64,000 nt of DNA from the NCBI GenBank assembly GCA_965203135.1, contig CBDBBO010000002.1, positions 868,001 to 932,000 on the forward strand, read 5' to 3'. Positions 17,322 to 25,343 of this stretch are shown piece by piece. The position numbers were made by a program, and so were the translations under genes. Positions within the stretch are counted from its first letter, which is position 1. Each line of letters opens with the position of its first letter. The notes under the pieces are model-generated. The model saw only the letters and a program-made list of their open reading frames with translations, made no database searches and had not been told where the DNA came from. This stretch comes from CATOSD01 sp965203135. Its GTDB lineage: Bacteria; Chloroflexota; Dehalococcoidia; Lucifugimonadales; CATOSD01.

Positions 17322-18007
17322 CACCCGACGACATCCGAGAAGAGCTGACCCTCAGCATCAGCGGCGTGGAGCCGTGGCAGCCCCCCGACGGGCAGGCCGG
17401 CGACGGCCTGATGCTGCACACCACGCGCGGGCCTATCGAGGCCATCCTGCACCACGACCCGGAGAAACCCACGAGGGCGGGCATCGTGTGGGTGTGGGGC
17501 GCGCGCGGCGGGTTCGACGGCCCCGCCGACGGCGTGTACGGCGCGCTCGCCGAGGAGCTGAAGAGCGGCATCACGTCGCTGCGCGTGAACTACCGCTACC
17601 CCGGTGTACTGCCCGAGTCCGTGATGGACACTCTCGCCGGCGTGTCGTTCCTGAGCGGGACGGGCCACACCGAGATAGTGCTGGTGGGCCACTCCTTCGG
17701 CGGCGCGGTGGTGATCGCCGCGGCGCCCTTCAGCGATTCGGTCAAGGCGGTTGCGGCGCTCTCCAGTCAGACCGCGGGCGCGTCCAGGGCCGCGGACGTG
17801 GCGCCCCGCCCGCTGCTGCTCGTCCACGGCGAGGCGGACACCCGGCTCCCGCCCTACTGCACCGAGATGATCTTCGAGTGGGCGAGCCGCCCCAAGCGCA
17901 AAATCATTTATCCGGGCGCTGGCCACGGCCTGCGCGAGTGCGCCGACGAGGTGCGCGGCCTGCTCCGCGACTTCCTGGCGACGAACCTGCTGCCCGAGGA
18001 GCCGTAG
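17318..18007 (+). CDS. Alpha/beta hydrolase (dienelactone hydrolase-like)
   Basis: This 229-residue alpha/beta hydrolase has the nucleophile elbow GHSFGG, an acid in LLLVHGEADTRLPP and the triad His in YPGAGHGLRE. This arrangement fits the KANL3/Tex30 and dienelactone hydrolase group. It begins at GTG 17318, overlapping the stop of the HEPN-like gene by 4 bases, so it is the third member of a coupled three-gene set. A carboxylesterase-type reaction is expected but the substrate is unknown. Confidence 0.75.
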   Translation: MTPDDIREELTLSISGVEPWQPPDGQAGDGLMLHTTRGPIEAILHHDPEKPTRAGIVWVWGARGGFDGPADGVYGALAEELKSGITSLRVNYRYPGVLPESVMDTLAGVSFLSGTGHTEIVLVGHSFGGAVVIAAAPFSDSVKAVAALSSQTAGASRAADVAPRPLLLVHGEADTRLPPYCTEMIFEWASRPKRKIIYPGAGHGLRECADEVRGLLRDFLATNLLPEEP

Positions 18008-18030
18008 CCTAAGGCCCCCCTGCTGATCCT

Positions 18031-18307
18031 GTGCGTCCCAACGCGCACCCCGGCTGCACTCTATCGCCTACACCCAGACCTTCCGATCCCCCATACCCCG
18101 AAAAAAGCGTCACTTTCCTGCGCCACCCGTTCCCCAGCCCTGCCCCACCCTAACCCCACCAACGCCCCTCTCCGTCACCATTCGTGCGCAGTTTCTTCCC
18201 ACAAATTCGCCCTCATCCCGCAATTTGGCCAACGGTATTGATAGGAACGTACATTCGTGCTATTCTCCCACACGGTTTGGGCGGACTTCAAACCCGCCCT
18301 CGGCACC
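18031..18307 (+). repeat. Dispersed repeat, copy A, upstream of the SDR cluster
   Basis: About 275 nt here match a second stretch at 41628-41896 in the same order: a CGCGCACCCC start, GTCACTTTCC, an exact 21-nt identity at 18192-18212 (equal to 41780-41800), CCCGCAATTT, a promoter core, then a short TTTCAAaCCCGCCC-like palindrome. There is no coding potential. The region 18008-18704 holds only this repeat, a second palindromic repeat and promoters. Confidence 0.75.
18238..18266 (+). promoter_or_regulatory. Repeat-borne extended -10 promoter, copy A
   Basis: TTGATA (18238-18243), a 17-nt spacer ending in ACATTCGTGC, and TATTCT (18261-18266) preceded by TGC form a sigma70-type extended -10 promoter. 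The same hexamer positions and spacer core recur at 41826-41854 and 63846-63818. It points toward the SDR cluster. Confidence 0.65.
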
Positions 18308-18311
18308 ACAA

Positions 18312-18377
18312 GTCGCCTCTCCCTCGATGGGAGCGGGTTAGAGCCTGCCCCGTACTTGATACGGGGGTGAGGGTGAC
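18312..18377. repeat. Palindromic CTCCC/GGGAG repeat with GGGGGTGAGG end
   Basis: CTCTCCCTCGATGGGAG followed by GGGTTAGAG, CCCCGTACTTGATACGGGG and GGTGAGGGTGA forms two short hairpins. A close relative lies at 26193-26256 before enolase. This belongs to the same broad family as the CCTTCCCCCTCGCAGGGGG units elsewhere in the window. Confidence 0.65.
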
Positions 18378-18604
18378 GGCGCCGCAAAGTCCCGCCCCCC
18401 TGTCCTGTTCTGCCACGCGGCGTGACGCTTACGCCACGAATTGCCCGCACCGGCATTACAGAATTGCGCGGGACCGTCGGCGCGCCCAGCTACGAACACA
18501 ACAGAATGTCGCAGAATCGAACAGATTTCGCTTCCCCACACTCTTGGGGAGGCCGGTGTGGGCTCGCCCGGCAATTCGAAACCGGCTCATGCAGCGCCCG
18601 GATG

Positions 18605-18634
18605 TTGCCATCGTGGGCGCTCGCAATCTATACT
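18605..18634 (+). promoter_or_regulatory. Sigma70-type promoter directly upstream of the SDR cluster
   Basis: TTGCCA (18605-18610), an 18-nt spacer and TATACT (18629-18634) precede the first SDR ATG by 70 nt. A perfect 14-bp palindrome, GGGGCCGCGGCCCC (18670-18683), lies between this promoter and the gene and could act on the leader RNA or bind a regulator. Confidence 0.6.
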
Positions 18635-18704
18635 CTCACTTGCCCTCGAAGGGCTATATTCGAGCATACGGGGCCGCGGCCCCAACCGAAAGGACAGACT
18701 TTAG

Positions 18705-19517
18705 ATGGGTGAGCTAGACGGCAAGGTGGCAATCGTAACCGGCGCGGGCCGGCTCCGTGGCATCGGCAGGGCCGCCGCGGTGGAGTTGGCGCGGCTGGGA
18801 GCCGACGTGGTCGTTACCGGCACGGGCCGGAACCCGGACTCGTTCCCGCCGGACGAGAAGGCGATTGGCTGGCGCGACGTCGAGAGCGTGGCCGACCAGA
18901 TTCGCGAGCAGGGTCGGCGCCCGCTGCCGCTCATAGCGGACGTGAGCAGCGAGGAGAGCGTCCGGAACATGGTGGACCGCACCATACAGGAGTTCGGGCG
19001 CGTCGACATCCTCATAAACAACGCCGCCTACGCCCGCGGCCCGGACCGTGTGCCCATACTGGAACTGGACCCCGACATCTTCCAGCGAGTCGTCGACATC
19101 AAGCTACTGGGCGCTTTTCTGTGCACCAAGGCTGTTATCGAGCGCATGATTCCCCAAGGCGACGGCGGCAAGATCGTCAACATATCGTCCGGTGCGGGAA
19201 AGCGCGGCAGCGCGAACACACTCGCCTACAACGCCGGAAACTTCGGCCTTGTCGGCATGACTCAGTCGATGGCGCATGAGCTGGGCAAGTACGGGATAAA
19301 CGTGAATTGCGTCTGCCCGGGGGCCGTGGATACGCACCGCATGGACGACCTGGGACGCGGCGACCGCTGGGCTGAGATGGGGACCAACACGCCGATAGGC
19401 AGGACCGGCACCGACGACGAGGTTGGCGCGTTTACGGCCTACCTCTGCACCGAGGCGGCGTCATGGATTCATGGCCAGTCGATCAATATCAACGGTGGAA
19501 CGTTGATGGAGCATTAG
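18705..19517 (+). CDS. SDR-family protein with Lys-to-Asn active site, paralog 1
   Basis: This 270-residue SDR has a cofactor loop with two extra residues (TGAGRLRGIG, residues 12-21), NNAA after strand 4, Ser162 and Tyr175. The YxxxK lysine is Asn179 (AYNAGN; codon AAC at 19239). In classical SDRs that Lys lowers the Tyr pKa and holds the nicotinamide ribose, so catalysis may be altered or lost. It is followed after 9 nt by a paralog differing at about 20 positions. The start is the ATG at 18705 with AAAGGA upstream. The substrate is unknown. Confidence 0.85.
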   Translation: MGELDGKVAIVTGAGRLRGIGRAAAVELARLGADVVVTGTGRNPDSFPPDEKAIGWRDVESVADQIREQGRRPLPLIADVSSEESVRNMVDRTIQEFGRVDILINNAAYARGPDRVPILELDPDIFQRVVDIKLLGAFLCTKAVIERMIPQGDGGKIVNISSGAGKRGSANTLAYNAGNFGLVGMTQSMAHELGKYGINVNCVCPGAVDTHRMDDLGRGDRWAEMGTNTPIGRTGTDDEVGAFTAYLCTEAASWIHGQSININGGTLMEH

Positions 19518-19526
19518 GAGAAACAC

Positions 19527-20339
19527 TTGGGTGAGCTAGACGGCAAGGTTGCGATTGTAACGGGCGCGGGTCGCCTGCGCGGCATCGGCAGAGCCGCCGC
19601 GGTGGAGTTGGCGCGACTGGGCGCGGACGTGGTGGTGACGGGGACGGGCCGCAATCCGGACTCCTTCCCGGACGACGAGAAGGCCATTGGATGGCGCGAC
19701 ATCGAGAGCGTGGCCGACCAGATTCGCGAGCAGGGCCGCCGTCCGCTTCCGCTGATAGCGGACGTGAGCAGTCAGGAGAGCGTCCGCAACATGGTGGACC
19801 GCACCATCGAGGAGTTCGGTCGCGTCGACATCCTCATCAACAACGCCGCCTACGCGCGCGGCCCGGACCGCGTGCCAATCCTGGAGCTGGACCCTTACAT
19901 CTTCCAGCGGGTAGTGGACATCAAGCTGGCGGGTTCGTTTCTGTGCACCAAGGCCGTCATAGAGCACATGATCCGGCAGGGCGACGGCGGGAAGATAGTC
20001 AACATATCTTCCACCGCCGGCAAGCGCGGCAGCGCTAACACGCTCGCCTACAACGCCGGAAACTTCGGGCTGGTCGGCATGACGCAATCCATGGCGCGCG
20101 AGCTTGGCCAGTACGGCATCAACGTGAACTGTGTGTGCCCGGGCGCGGTGGACACTCACCGGATGGACGACCTCGGCCGCGGCGAACGCTGGGGCGACAT
20201 GGCCACCAATACGCCGATAGGCAGGAACGGCACTGACGACGAGGTAGGCGCGTTCACGGCCTACCTCTGCACCGAGGCGGCGTCCTGGATTTCGGGCCAG
20301 TCGATCAACATCAACGGCGGCACCGTGATGGAGCACTAG
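19527..20339 (+). CDS. SDR-family protein with Lys-to-Asn active site, paralog 2
   Basis: This second tandem copy has 270 residues. It keeps the two-residue insertion in the cofactor loop, Ser162 and Tyr175, and again has Asn179 in place of the catalytic Lys (codon AAC at 20061). It starts at TTG 19527, 9 nt after paralog 1, with AGGAG 8-12 nt upstream in the gap. By eye about 92% of residues match paralog 1, so the duplication is recent or homogenised by gene conversion. It ends in GGTVMEH like its neighbours. It probably forms homo- or hetero-oligomers with them. Confidence 0.85.
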   Translation: MGELDGKVAIVTGAGRLRGIGRAAAVELARLGADVVVTGTGRNPDSFPDDEKAIGWRDIESVADQIREQGRRPLPLIADVSSQESVRNMVDRTIEEFGRVDILINNAAYARGPDRVPILELDPYIFQRVVDIKLAGSFLCTKAVIEHMIRQGDGGKIVNISSTAGKRGSANTLAYNAGNFGLVGMTQSMARELGQYGINVNCVCPGAVDTHRMDDLGRGERWGDMATNTPIGRNGTDDEVGAFTAYLCTEAASWISGQSININGGTVMEH

Positions 20340-20349
20340 GAGACTATCT

Positions 20350-20399
20350 ACAAGTCCCTTCCCCCTCGCAGGGGGAAGGTTAGGATGGGGGTGAGCGTA
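20350..20399. repeat. CCTTCCCCCTCGCAGGGGG palindromic repeat between SDR paralogs 2 and 3
   Basis: A short perfect hairpin, CTTCCCCCT and AGGGGGAAG around CGC, is followed by GTTAGGATGGGGGTGAG. It fills the 62-nt gap before the TTG start of paralog 3, so it may supply that gene's ribosome-site region. Two more copies lie at 21226-21318. Confidence 0.7.
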
Positions 20400-20401
20400 A
20401 C

Positions 20402-21214
20402 TTGGGTGAGCTAGACGGCAAAGTAGCGATAGTAACCGGCGCGGGCCGCCTGCGAGGCATCGGCAGGGCAGCGGCGGTGGAGCTTGCCAAGCTGGGCGCC
20501 GACGTGGTGGTGACGGGCACGGGCCGCAACCCGGACACCTTCCCGGATGACGAGAAGGCTGTGGGCTGGCGCGACATCGAGAGCACCGCCGAGCAGGTGC
20601 GGGCCGAGGGCGTCCGCGCTCTCCCGCTGGTGGTGGACGTGGCCGACAAGGACAGCGTGCGCAACATGGTGGAGCGCACCATCGAGGAGTTCGGGCGCAT
20701 CGACATCCTCATCAACAACGCAGCCTCAGCGCGCGGGCCTGATCGCGTGCCCATTCCCGAGCTTACCCTCGACAACTTCCAGACGGTCATACACGTCAAG
20801 GTCACCGGAACGTTCCTGTGCACCAAGGCGGTGATCGAGCACATGGTTGCGCAGGGCGACGGCGGCAAGATAGTCAACGTCGCGTCCGGCGCGGGCAAGA
20901 CCGGCGCGGCCAACACGCTCGCCTACAACGCAGCCAACTTCGCCCACGTGGGCATGACCCAATCGATGGCGCGCGAGCTGGGCCAGTACAACATCAACGT
21001 CAACTGCGTCTGCCCCGGCGGCGTCGACACCTCCCGCGTGGACGACATCGGACGCGGCGAGGCGTGGGAGCGCGGCGCGGCGCGCACCGCCGTGGGCCGG
21101 TACGGCACCGACCAGGAAGTGGGCGCGTTCATCACCTACCTGTGCACCGAGGCCGCCTCCTGGATTCACGGCCAGTCCATCAACATGGACGGCGGCGACG
21201 TGATGGAGCACTAG
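20402..21214 (+). CDS. SDR-family protein with Lys-to-Asn active site, paralog 3
   Basis: The third tandem SDR (270 residues, TTG start at 20402) is more diverged in the middle (VRAEGVRALPLVVDVADKDS) but keeps TGAGRLRGIG, Ser162, Tyr175 and Asn at residue 179 (AYNAAN; codon AAC at 20936). The change from Lys to Asn therefore predates the divergence of the three copies and has been maintained, which argues for a selected function. It is separated from paralog 2 by a palindromic repeat and is likely still in the same transcript. Confidence 0.85.
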   Translation: MGELDGKVAIVTGAGRLRGIGRAAAVELAKLGADVVVTGTGRNPDTFPDDEKAVGWRDIESTAEQVRAEGVRALPLVVDVADKDSVRNMVERTIEEFGRIDILINNAASARGPDRVPIPELTLDNFQTVIHVKVTGTFLCTKAVIEHMVAQGDGGKIVNVASGAGKTGAANTLAYNAANFAHVGMTQSMARELGQYNINVNCVCPGGVDTSRVDDIGRGEAWERGAARTAVGRYGTDQEVGAFITYLCTEAASWIHGQSINMDGGDVMEH

Positions 21215-21225
21215 GTGACCCCTCT

Positions 21226-21318
21226 ACGAGTCCCTACCCCCTCGCAGGGGGAAAGTTAGGTGACCCTCTACTACAAGTCCCTTCCCCCTCGCAGGGGGAA
21301 GGTTAGGATGGGGGTGAA
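21226..21318. repeat. Two tandem copies of the CTCGCAGGGGGAA palindromic repeat
   Basis: Copies at about 21228-21262 and 21268-21318 read CCCCCTCGCAGGGGGAAAG and CCTTCCCCCTCGCAGGGGG followed by AAGGTTAGG and ATGGGGGTGA. They fill the gap between the third SDR and the GHKL ATPase, and could form a terminator-like or mRNA-stabilising structure. Confidence 0.7.
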
Positions 21319-21321
21319 AGC

Positions 21322-22836
21322 GTGCCAGCCCGCGTCTCCAGGCCGCTAACCTACTCCAACCGATTCGGCGAACAGCAGTCGGCCTCCGGCGGGCTGTTTC
21401 AGCTTCACCAGATCACCTTCGCCGACAACGCCATCCAGGGCGACCCCATACGCGCCCTGGTGGAGCTAATCACCAACTGCGACGACGCCTACAACAAGCG
21501 TCCGCCGGAGTTGGGCCGCAAGGCGCACCCCATCGAGATAAGCGTCTGCGAGGACGGCCCGGCCTCATTCCTGACCATCAGCGACCGGGCGGTCGGCATG
21601 GACGGCCCGCGCATGGACCAGGCGCTCGGCAGCTACACCTCCGCCACCAGCACCGGGGCGGACCGCGGCTACTTTGGGCGCGGTCTGAAGGACGGCATAC
21701 TGGCGCTGGGCGACGGCGAGGTGGAGTCCGTGTCGAACGGGTCGGTACATCGCGCCTGGCTCGGCATACGCGGCGGACAGCCCTACTACGAGGCGCAGCA
21801 CCCGACTGACACGCCGCGCGCTGGCGACGGCGCGCCGCCGCCGAGCGGCACCACGGTGCGCATACACGTGAACCGCCCCGACGTCTTGCCTCCGACGTTC
21901 CGCAACCTCGAGCGGCAGATTCCGTACCACTTCATGCTGCGCGGTATCCTGAGCAACCCGGCCAGGCACATCTACCTGAGCGAGACCGCGCCGGACGGCG
22001 AGGTCATTCGGCGCAAGCGGCTGCAATACCGCTTCCCTCCCGGCAAGCTCGTGCTGGACAACTCCTTGCTGCTGCGACGGCTGGACATTCCCTACCGCGT
22101 TATCGTGTACGAGTCCGAACGGCCCCTCTCCACGCCACGGCAGTCCGGGCCTTACGCCGAGTCCGGCATCCTGATAACGGACGGGAACGCGATCCTGGAC
22201 ATTACGCTCGGCATGTTCGACGCCGACCCGGATGCGGCCTTGCTGTTCGGCAGGCTGGAATGCCCCCACCTCAACAAGCTGATGCGGGACAACGAGCCTA
22301 TCGTGCAGGCCACGCGGCACGGCTTGATGTGGGACCACGAGGTGGCGCGGGAGCTGCGGCTCACGCTGGACGAACGGCTCGAGCCGCTGGTGACGAACTT
22401 AGCCCGGCAGGCTGTATCCCTGCGGCGCACGCGCGACGCGGAGGCCGCTGCCGAGCGGCTGGCGCGGGCGGTGGAGGCCATCAACGAGATCGCGCGCGCC
22501 GAGGCTGGAACGATGGCCCCGGTGTTCGAGCGCATCGCGCTTGTGGACTCGGGTGGGAACGCCGGTCGCGTTCGATACGACGCGCCGTCTCGGACTGTTG
22601 CAGTTAACACGGGCCATCCCGCGGTGGCGCCCTACCTGGCGAGCGCCGCGCGGCGCGGTGTGCCGTCCGGGCAGAGCCAGGCGCTGCTGGCCGAGCTCGT
22701 GCTCGACGCGGCCTGTGCCGCGATTGCCGGGCGTATCGAATCGCCGGAGGACGCCACACGTCTGCAGGATAAGCACGCCGAGCGCGTCCACGCGGCGCTG
22801 GTGGAGCCGCGCCACCGCGCGGACGACCTGGCGTAG
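21322..22836 (+). CDS. Orphan GHKL-type ATPase
   Basis: This 504-residue protein has a GHKL (HSP90/MutL/histidine-kinase-type) ATP-binding fold: ALVELITNCDDAYNK with the N-box Asn52, a modified DxGxG box ISDRAVGMD (Asp88), and the lid GYFGRGLKDGILALG. No histidine phosphoacceptor, sensor or membrane segment is visible, so it is not a normal sensor kinase. A helical region (residues about 360-410) and an unrecognised C-terminal domain follow. MORC/MutL-like GHKL proteins of this sort occur in restriction and defence loci. No nuclease or methylase partner is adjacent. The start is GTG 21322. Confidence 0.7.
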   Translation: MPARVSRPLTYSNRFGEQQSASGGLFQLHQITFADNAIQGDPIRALVELITNCDDAYNKRPPELGRKAHPIEISVCEDGPASFLTISDRAVGMDGPRMDQALGSYTSATSTGADRGYFGRGLKDGILALGDGEVESVSNGSVHRAWLGIRGGQPYYEAQHPTDTPRAGDGAPPPSGTTVRIHVNRPDVLPPTFRNLERQIPYHFMLRGILSNPARHIYLSETAPDGEVIRRKRLQYRFPPGKLVLDNSLLLRRLDIPYRVIVYESERPLSTPRQSGPYAESGILITDGNAILDITLGMFDADPDAALLFGRLECPHLNKLMRDNEPIVQATRHGLMWDHEVARELRLTLDERLEPLVTNLARQAVSLRRTRDAEAAAERLARAVEAINEIARAEAGTMAPVFERIALVDSGGNAGRVRYDAPSRTVAVNTGHPAVAPYLASAARRGVPSGQSQALLAELVLDAACAAIAGRIESPEDATRLQDKHAERVHAALVEPRHRADDLA

Positions 22837-22910
22837 AACCTGCTGCCGGGATTTGACACGCACTTCCCACCGGTGCTAGTTTTCGACCAACCCTGATTCG
22901 AGGCGACGCC

Positions 22911-24005
22911 ATGCTGCTCACCGGAGACATCAACCTCACCAACGTCACCGACCCCGCCAAGCCCTTCGCGCTTGTGGCCGACACTCTCCACGCCGAGGAC
23001 GTTGTGTTCGGCAACCTGGAGGGCTGCCTGTCCGACGCGGTGGACCCGTACCACTACATGAGCAAGGCCGGCTGGCGCAACGCCGGCTCGGCTGGCGCTC
23101 CCGCGCTCAGGCTCGGCGGTTTCGACGCCGTGGGCTGCGCCAACAACGTGACCTTCGGGCGCGAGGCCATCCTGGAGTCGCTGGCGGTGCTGGACGAGCT
23201 GGGCGTGCCGCACACCGGTGCCGGACACGACCTGACGTCGGCGCGCAGGCCGGTGGTGCTGGAACGCGGCGGCACGCGCTACGGGTTCCTGCAATACACG
23301 TCGGTCTTCTGGCCCATTGGACACCAGGCGAGTGATGCCCGCAGCGGCGATGGGTTGGACCCGTTCGAGAAGCAGTACAACGCCGGCGCGGGCCTGCCCG
23401 ACGCCCCGCTACCGCACGAGGCCGCGGTGGGAGTCGCCACGATCAAGGCGCACACGGCCTACCTGCCAAACCCGCGCACCGGCGAGATGCCGGGCGGCCC
23501 CGCCACCACGCTCACCTGGCCCGACGCCGAATACCTCGCGGCCTTCCAGGAGGACGTGAGCGCGCTCCGCGAGCGCGTCGACGTGCTGGTGACTTCGCAC
23601 CACTGGGGCATATCCGGCAGCGACGACACGCAGCAGTACCAGGTGGACATCGCCCACGCCGCTATCGACGCGGGCGCTGACCTGGTAATAGGCCACGGCC
23701 CGCACGTAATCCAGCCGATAGAGGTGTACAAGGGCAAGGCTGCATTCTACAGCCTCGGCAACTTCCACTTCGGCTGGGAGCACATGGGCGGCGACTGGGT
23801 CGGGCTCGCGGTGAAGGCCGACGTCCGGGACGGCCAGATAGCCTCGGTCAGGTGCGTCCCCGTCTCCGAGGACGACCACGACAACCGCCGCAGCGTCTTC
23901 CGCACCGTCGACCAGGAGCGGGAGGCGATGGACCACCTGGAGCGGCTGTCGCAGCGGTTCGGCACCGAGTTGATCGAGGACGGCGAAGCGCTCCGGGTCC
24001 TTTAG
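22911..24005 (+). CDS. CapA-family metallophosphatase-like protein
   Basis: This 364-residue protein matches the CapA/PGA_cap family: LLTGDINLTN at the N-terminus, VVFGNLEGCLS, ANNVTFGREAILESLAVL, TSHHWG and GHGPHVIQPIEVYKGKAAFYSLGNF. These residues give a calcineurin-like metal site. CapA proteins are associated with poly-gamma-glutamate or cell-surface polymer synthesis, but no capB or capC is nearby, so the role here is open. No signal peptide is visible from the ATG at 22911. The next gene, an MFS transporter, begins 9 nt after its stop, so the two may be functionally linked. Confidence 0.85.
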   Translation: MLLTGDINLTNVTDPAKPFALVADTLHAEDVVFGNLEGCLSDAVDPYHYMSKAGWRNAGSAGAPALRLGGFDAVGCANNVTFGREAILESLAVLDELGVPHTGAGHDLTSARRPVVLERGGTRYGFLQYTSVFWPIGHQASDARSGDGLDPFEKQYNAGAGLPDAPLPHEAAVGVATIKAHTAYLPNPRTGEMPGGPATTLTWPDAEYLAAFQEDVSALRERVDVLVTSHHWGISGSDDTQQYQVDIAHAAIDAGADLVIGHGPHVIQPIEVYKGKAAFYSLGNFHFGWEHMGGDWVGLAVKADVRDGQIASVRCVPVSEDDHDNRRSVFRTVDQEREAMDHLERLSQRFGTELIEDGEALRVL

Positions 24006-24014
24006 CGCCCCCTA

Positions 24015-25283
24015 ATGGACGACGCCGCGGCCAGTGACGACCAGCCGAGGCGGACGCCGCCGCGCGGCTGGGCCGTCATCCTGCTGTCGCGGTTCCGGCG
24101 CAGCAGCATAATCGTCAACTCGTTCGCGTTCGGCATATTCCTGCCCTTCATCACCGATGACCTCGGACTGACGCCGCTGCAGGCGGGGCTGCTCCAGGCG
24201 GTCTGGTGGGTGGCGACCGCCGCCCTCACACTGCCGTTCGGGGCGTTCTTCTCCCGATTCCGCCCCGTCCCCCTGTCGCTGGCGTCGATTACGCTCGTCG
24301 TGCCGTTCGTCTTCCTGCAGGGACTGGCCGTCAACTTCACCACGCTGTTCGCGGCCAGACTCCTGCTGGTGGTGTCCAACCTCATATCCGTACCGGCCCA
24401 GACGATGCTGTTGCAACAGTGGGCCGCGCGCCGGCAATACGCCATCATCAACGCCGTCGGCCTCTCCCAGCACAGCCTGCTGCTCGCGCTGTCCATCAGC
24501 CTGAGCGCGGTGCTCATAGGCGTTGTGGGAAGCTGGCGGACGGCCTACTTCATCCAGGGCGGACTCATGGCGGCGCAGTTAGTGGCGTGGCTGGTGGTCG
24601 CCAGGGAGCGCCACGCCCCGGTGCGCGACTTCCAGGTGCGGCTCCGCGCGCCGCAGCGCAGCCCGGTTAGCGCCATTCGCGCCTACCCGCAGGCGTGGCT
24701 GATAGGCGTCACGATGTTCTGCCTTGCGGCGACGTGGACGGCGATGGTCACGTTTCTTCCCACGCTCCTTCTGGAAGACAAGGGTATCGCGCTGACGCTC
24801 GGAGGGCCGCTGCTGGCGTTCCTGTACTACAGCCTTGTGCCGTTCGCGCTCTCGGCGGGATGGATTTCGCGCCGCGTGCCCAATCGCAAGCTACTGCTCA
24901 CCGTCGCCGCCGTGTGCAACGCGGCGCTGGGGGCGGCGATCACAATCACACCCTATCCCCTGCTACTGATGGCGCTGATCACGGGGCTGGGGCTGGTGTG
25001 GGTGGCCTCGCCGGTCATCGAATTGTTGCCGTTCGAGTTCCCGGGCATCGGGCCGCGGGAGGTGGTCGTGGTGTCCGCGCTGATCCACACCGTGACCGGT
25101 CTGGGGTTCGCCGCAGGGCCGGTCGTGGTGGGCGCGGTCGCCGAGTTCACCGGCTCGCTGCAAACGGGGCTGCTGGTGTTGACACTGCTGACGGGCGTGG
25201 GGGTATTCTCCGCGCTGTTATACCCGAGCCGCTTCCGGGAGCCGTCGGACTCTCACGCCCCTTCGGGGCCGCGTGCTCTATAA
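24015..25283 (+). CDS. Major facilitator superfamily transporter
   Basis: This 422-residue protein has about twelve hydrophobic segments, a short charged N-terminus and a central break after residue ~200 (ARERHAPVRDFQVRLRAPQR), the usual 6+6 layout of MFS carriers. Resemblance is to the CynX/NarK-like and drug/organic-anion groups, but the substrate cannot be assigned. It follows the CapA-like gene by 9 nt and is probably cotranscribed. TATAAT at 25279-25284 near its end may be the promoter of the next gene. Confidence 0.85.
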   Translation: MDDAAASDDQPRRTPPRGWAVILLSRFRRSSIIVNSFAFGIFLPFITDDLGLTPLQAGLLQAVWWVATAALTLPFGAFFSRFRPVPLSLASITLVVPFVFLQGLAVNFTTLFAARLLLVVSNLISVPAQTMLLQQWAARRQYAIINAVGLSQHSLLLALSISLSAVLIGVVGSWRTAYFIQGGLMAAQLVAWLVVARERHAPVRDFQVRLRAPQRSPVSAIRAYPQAWLIGVTMFCLAATWTAMVTFLPTLLLEDKGIALTLGGPLLAFLYYSLVPFALSAGWISRRVPNRKLLLTVAAVCNAALGAAITITPYPLLLMALITGLGLVWVASPVIELLPFEFPGIGPREVVVVSALIHTVTGLGFAAGPVVVGAVAEFTGSLQTGLLVLTLLTGVGVFSALLYPSRFREPSDSHAPSGPRAL

Positions 25284-25343
25284 TGGCGCAAGGAGGTTGG
25301 CCGAGGACGTCCTGCCCTGTTGAGGGCGTGGTTGGGAGTTGTC

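Noticed and set aside
18670..18683. GGGGCCGCGGCCCC as an independent regulatory finding
   Set aside because: A perfect 14-bp palindrome is notable, but pure G/C palindromes are expected at some frequency in such GC-rich DNA, so it is mentioned only with the promoter.
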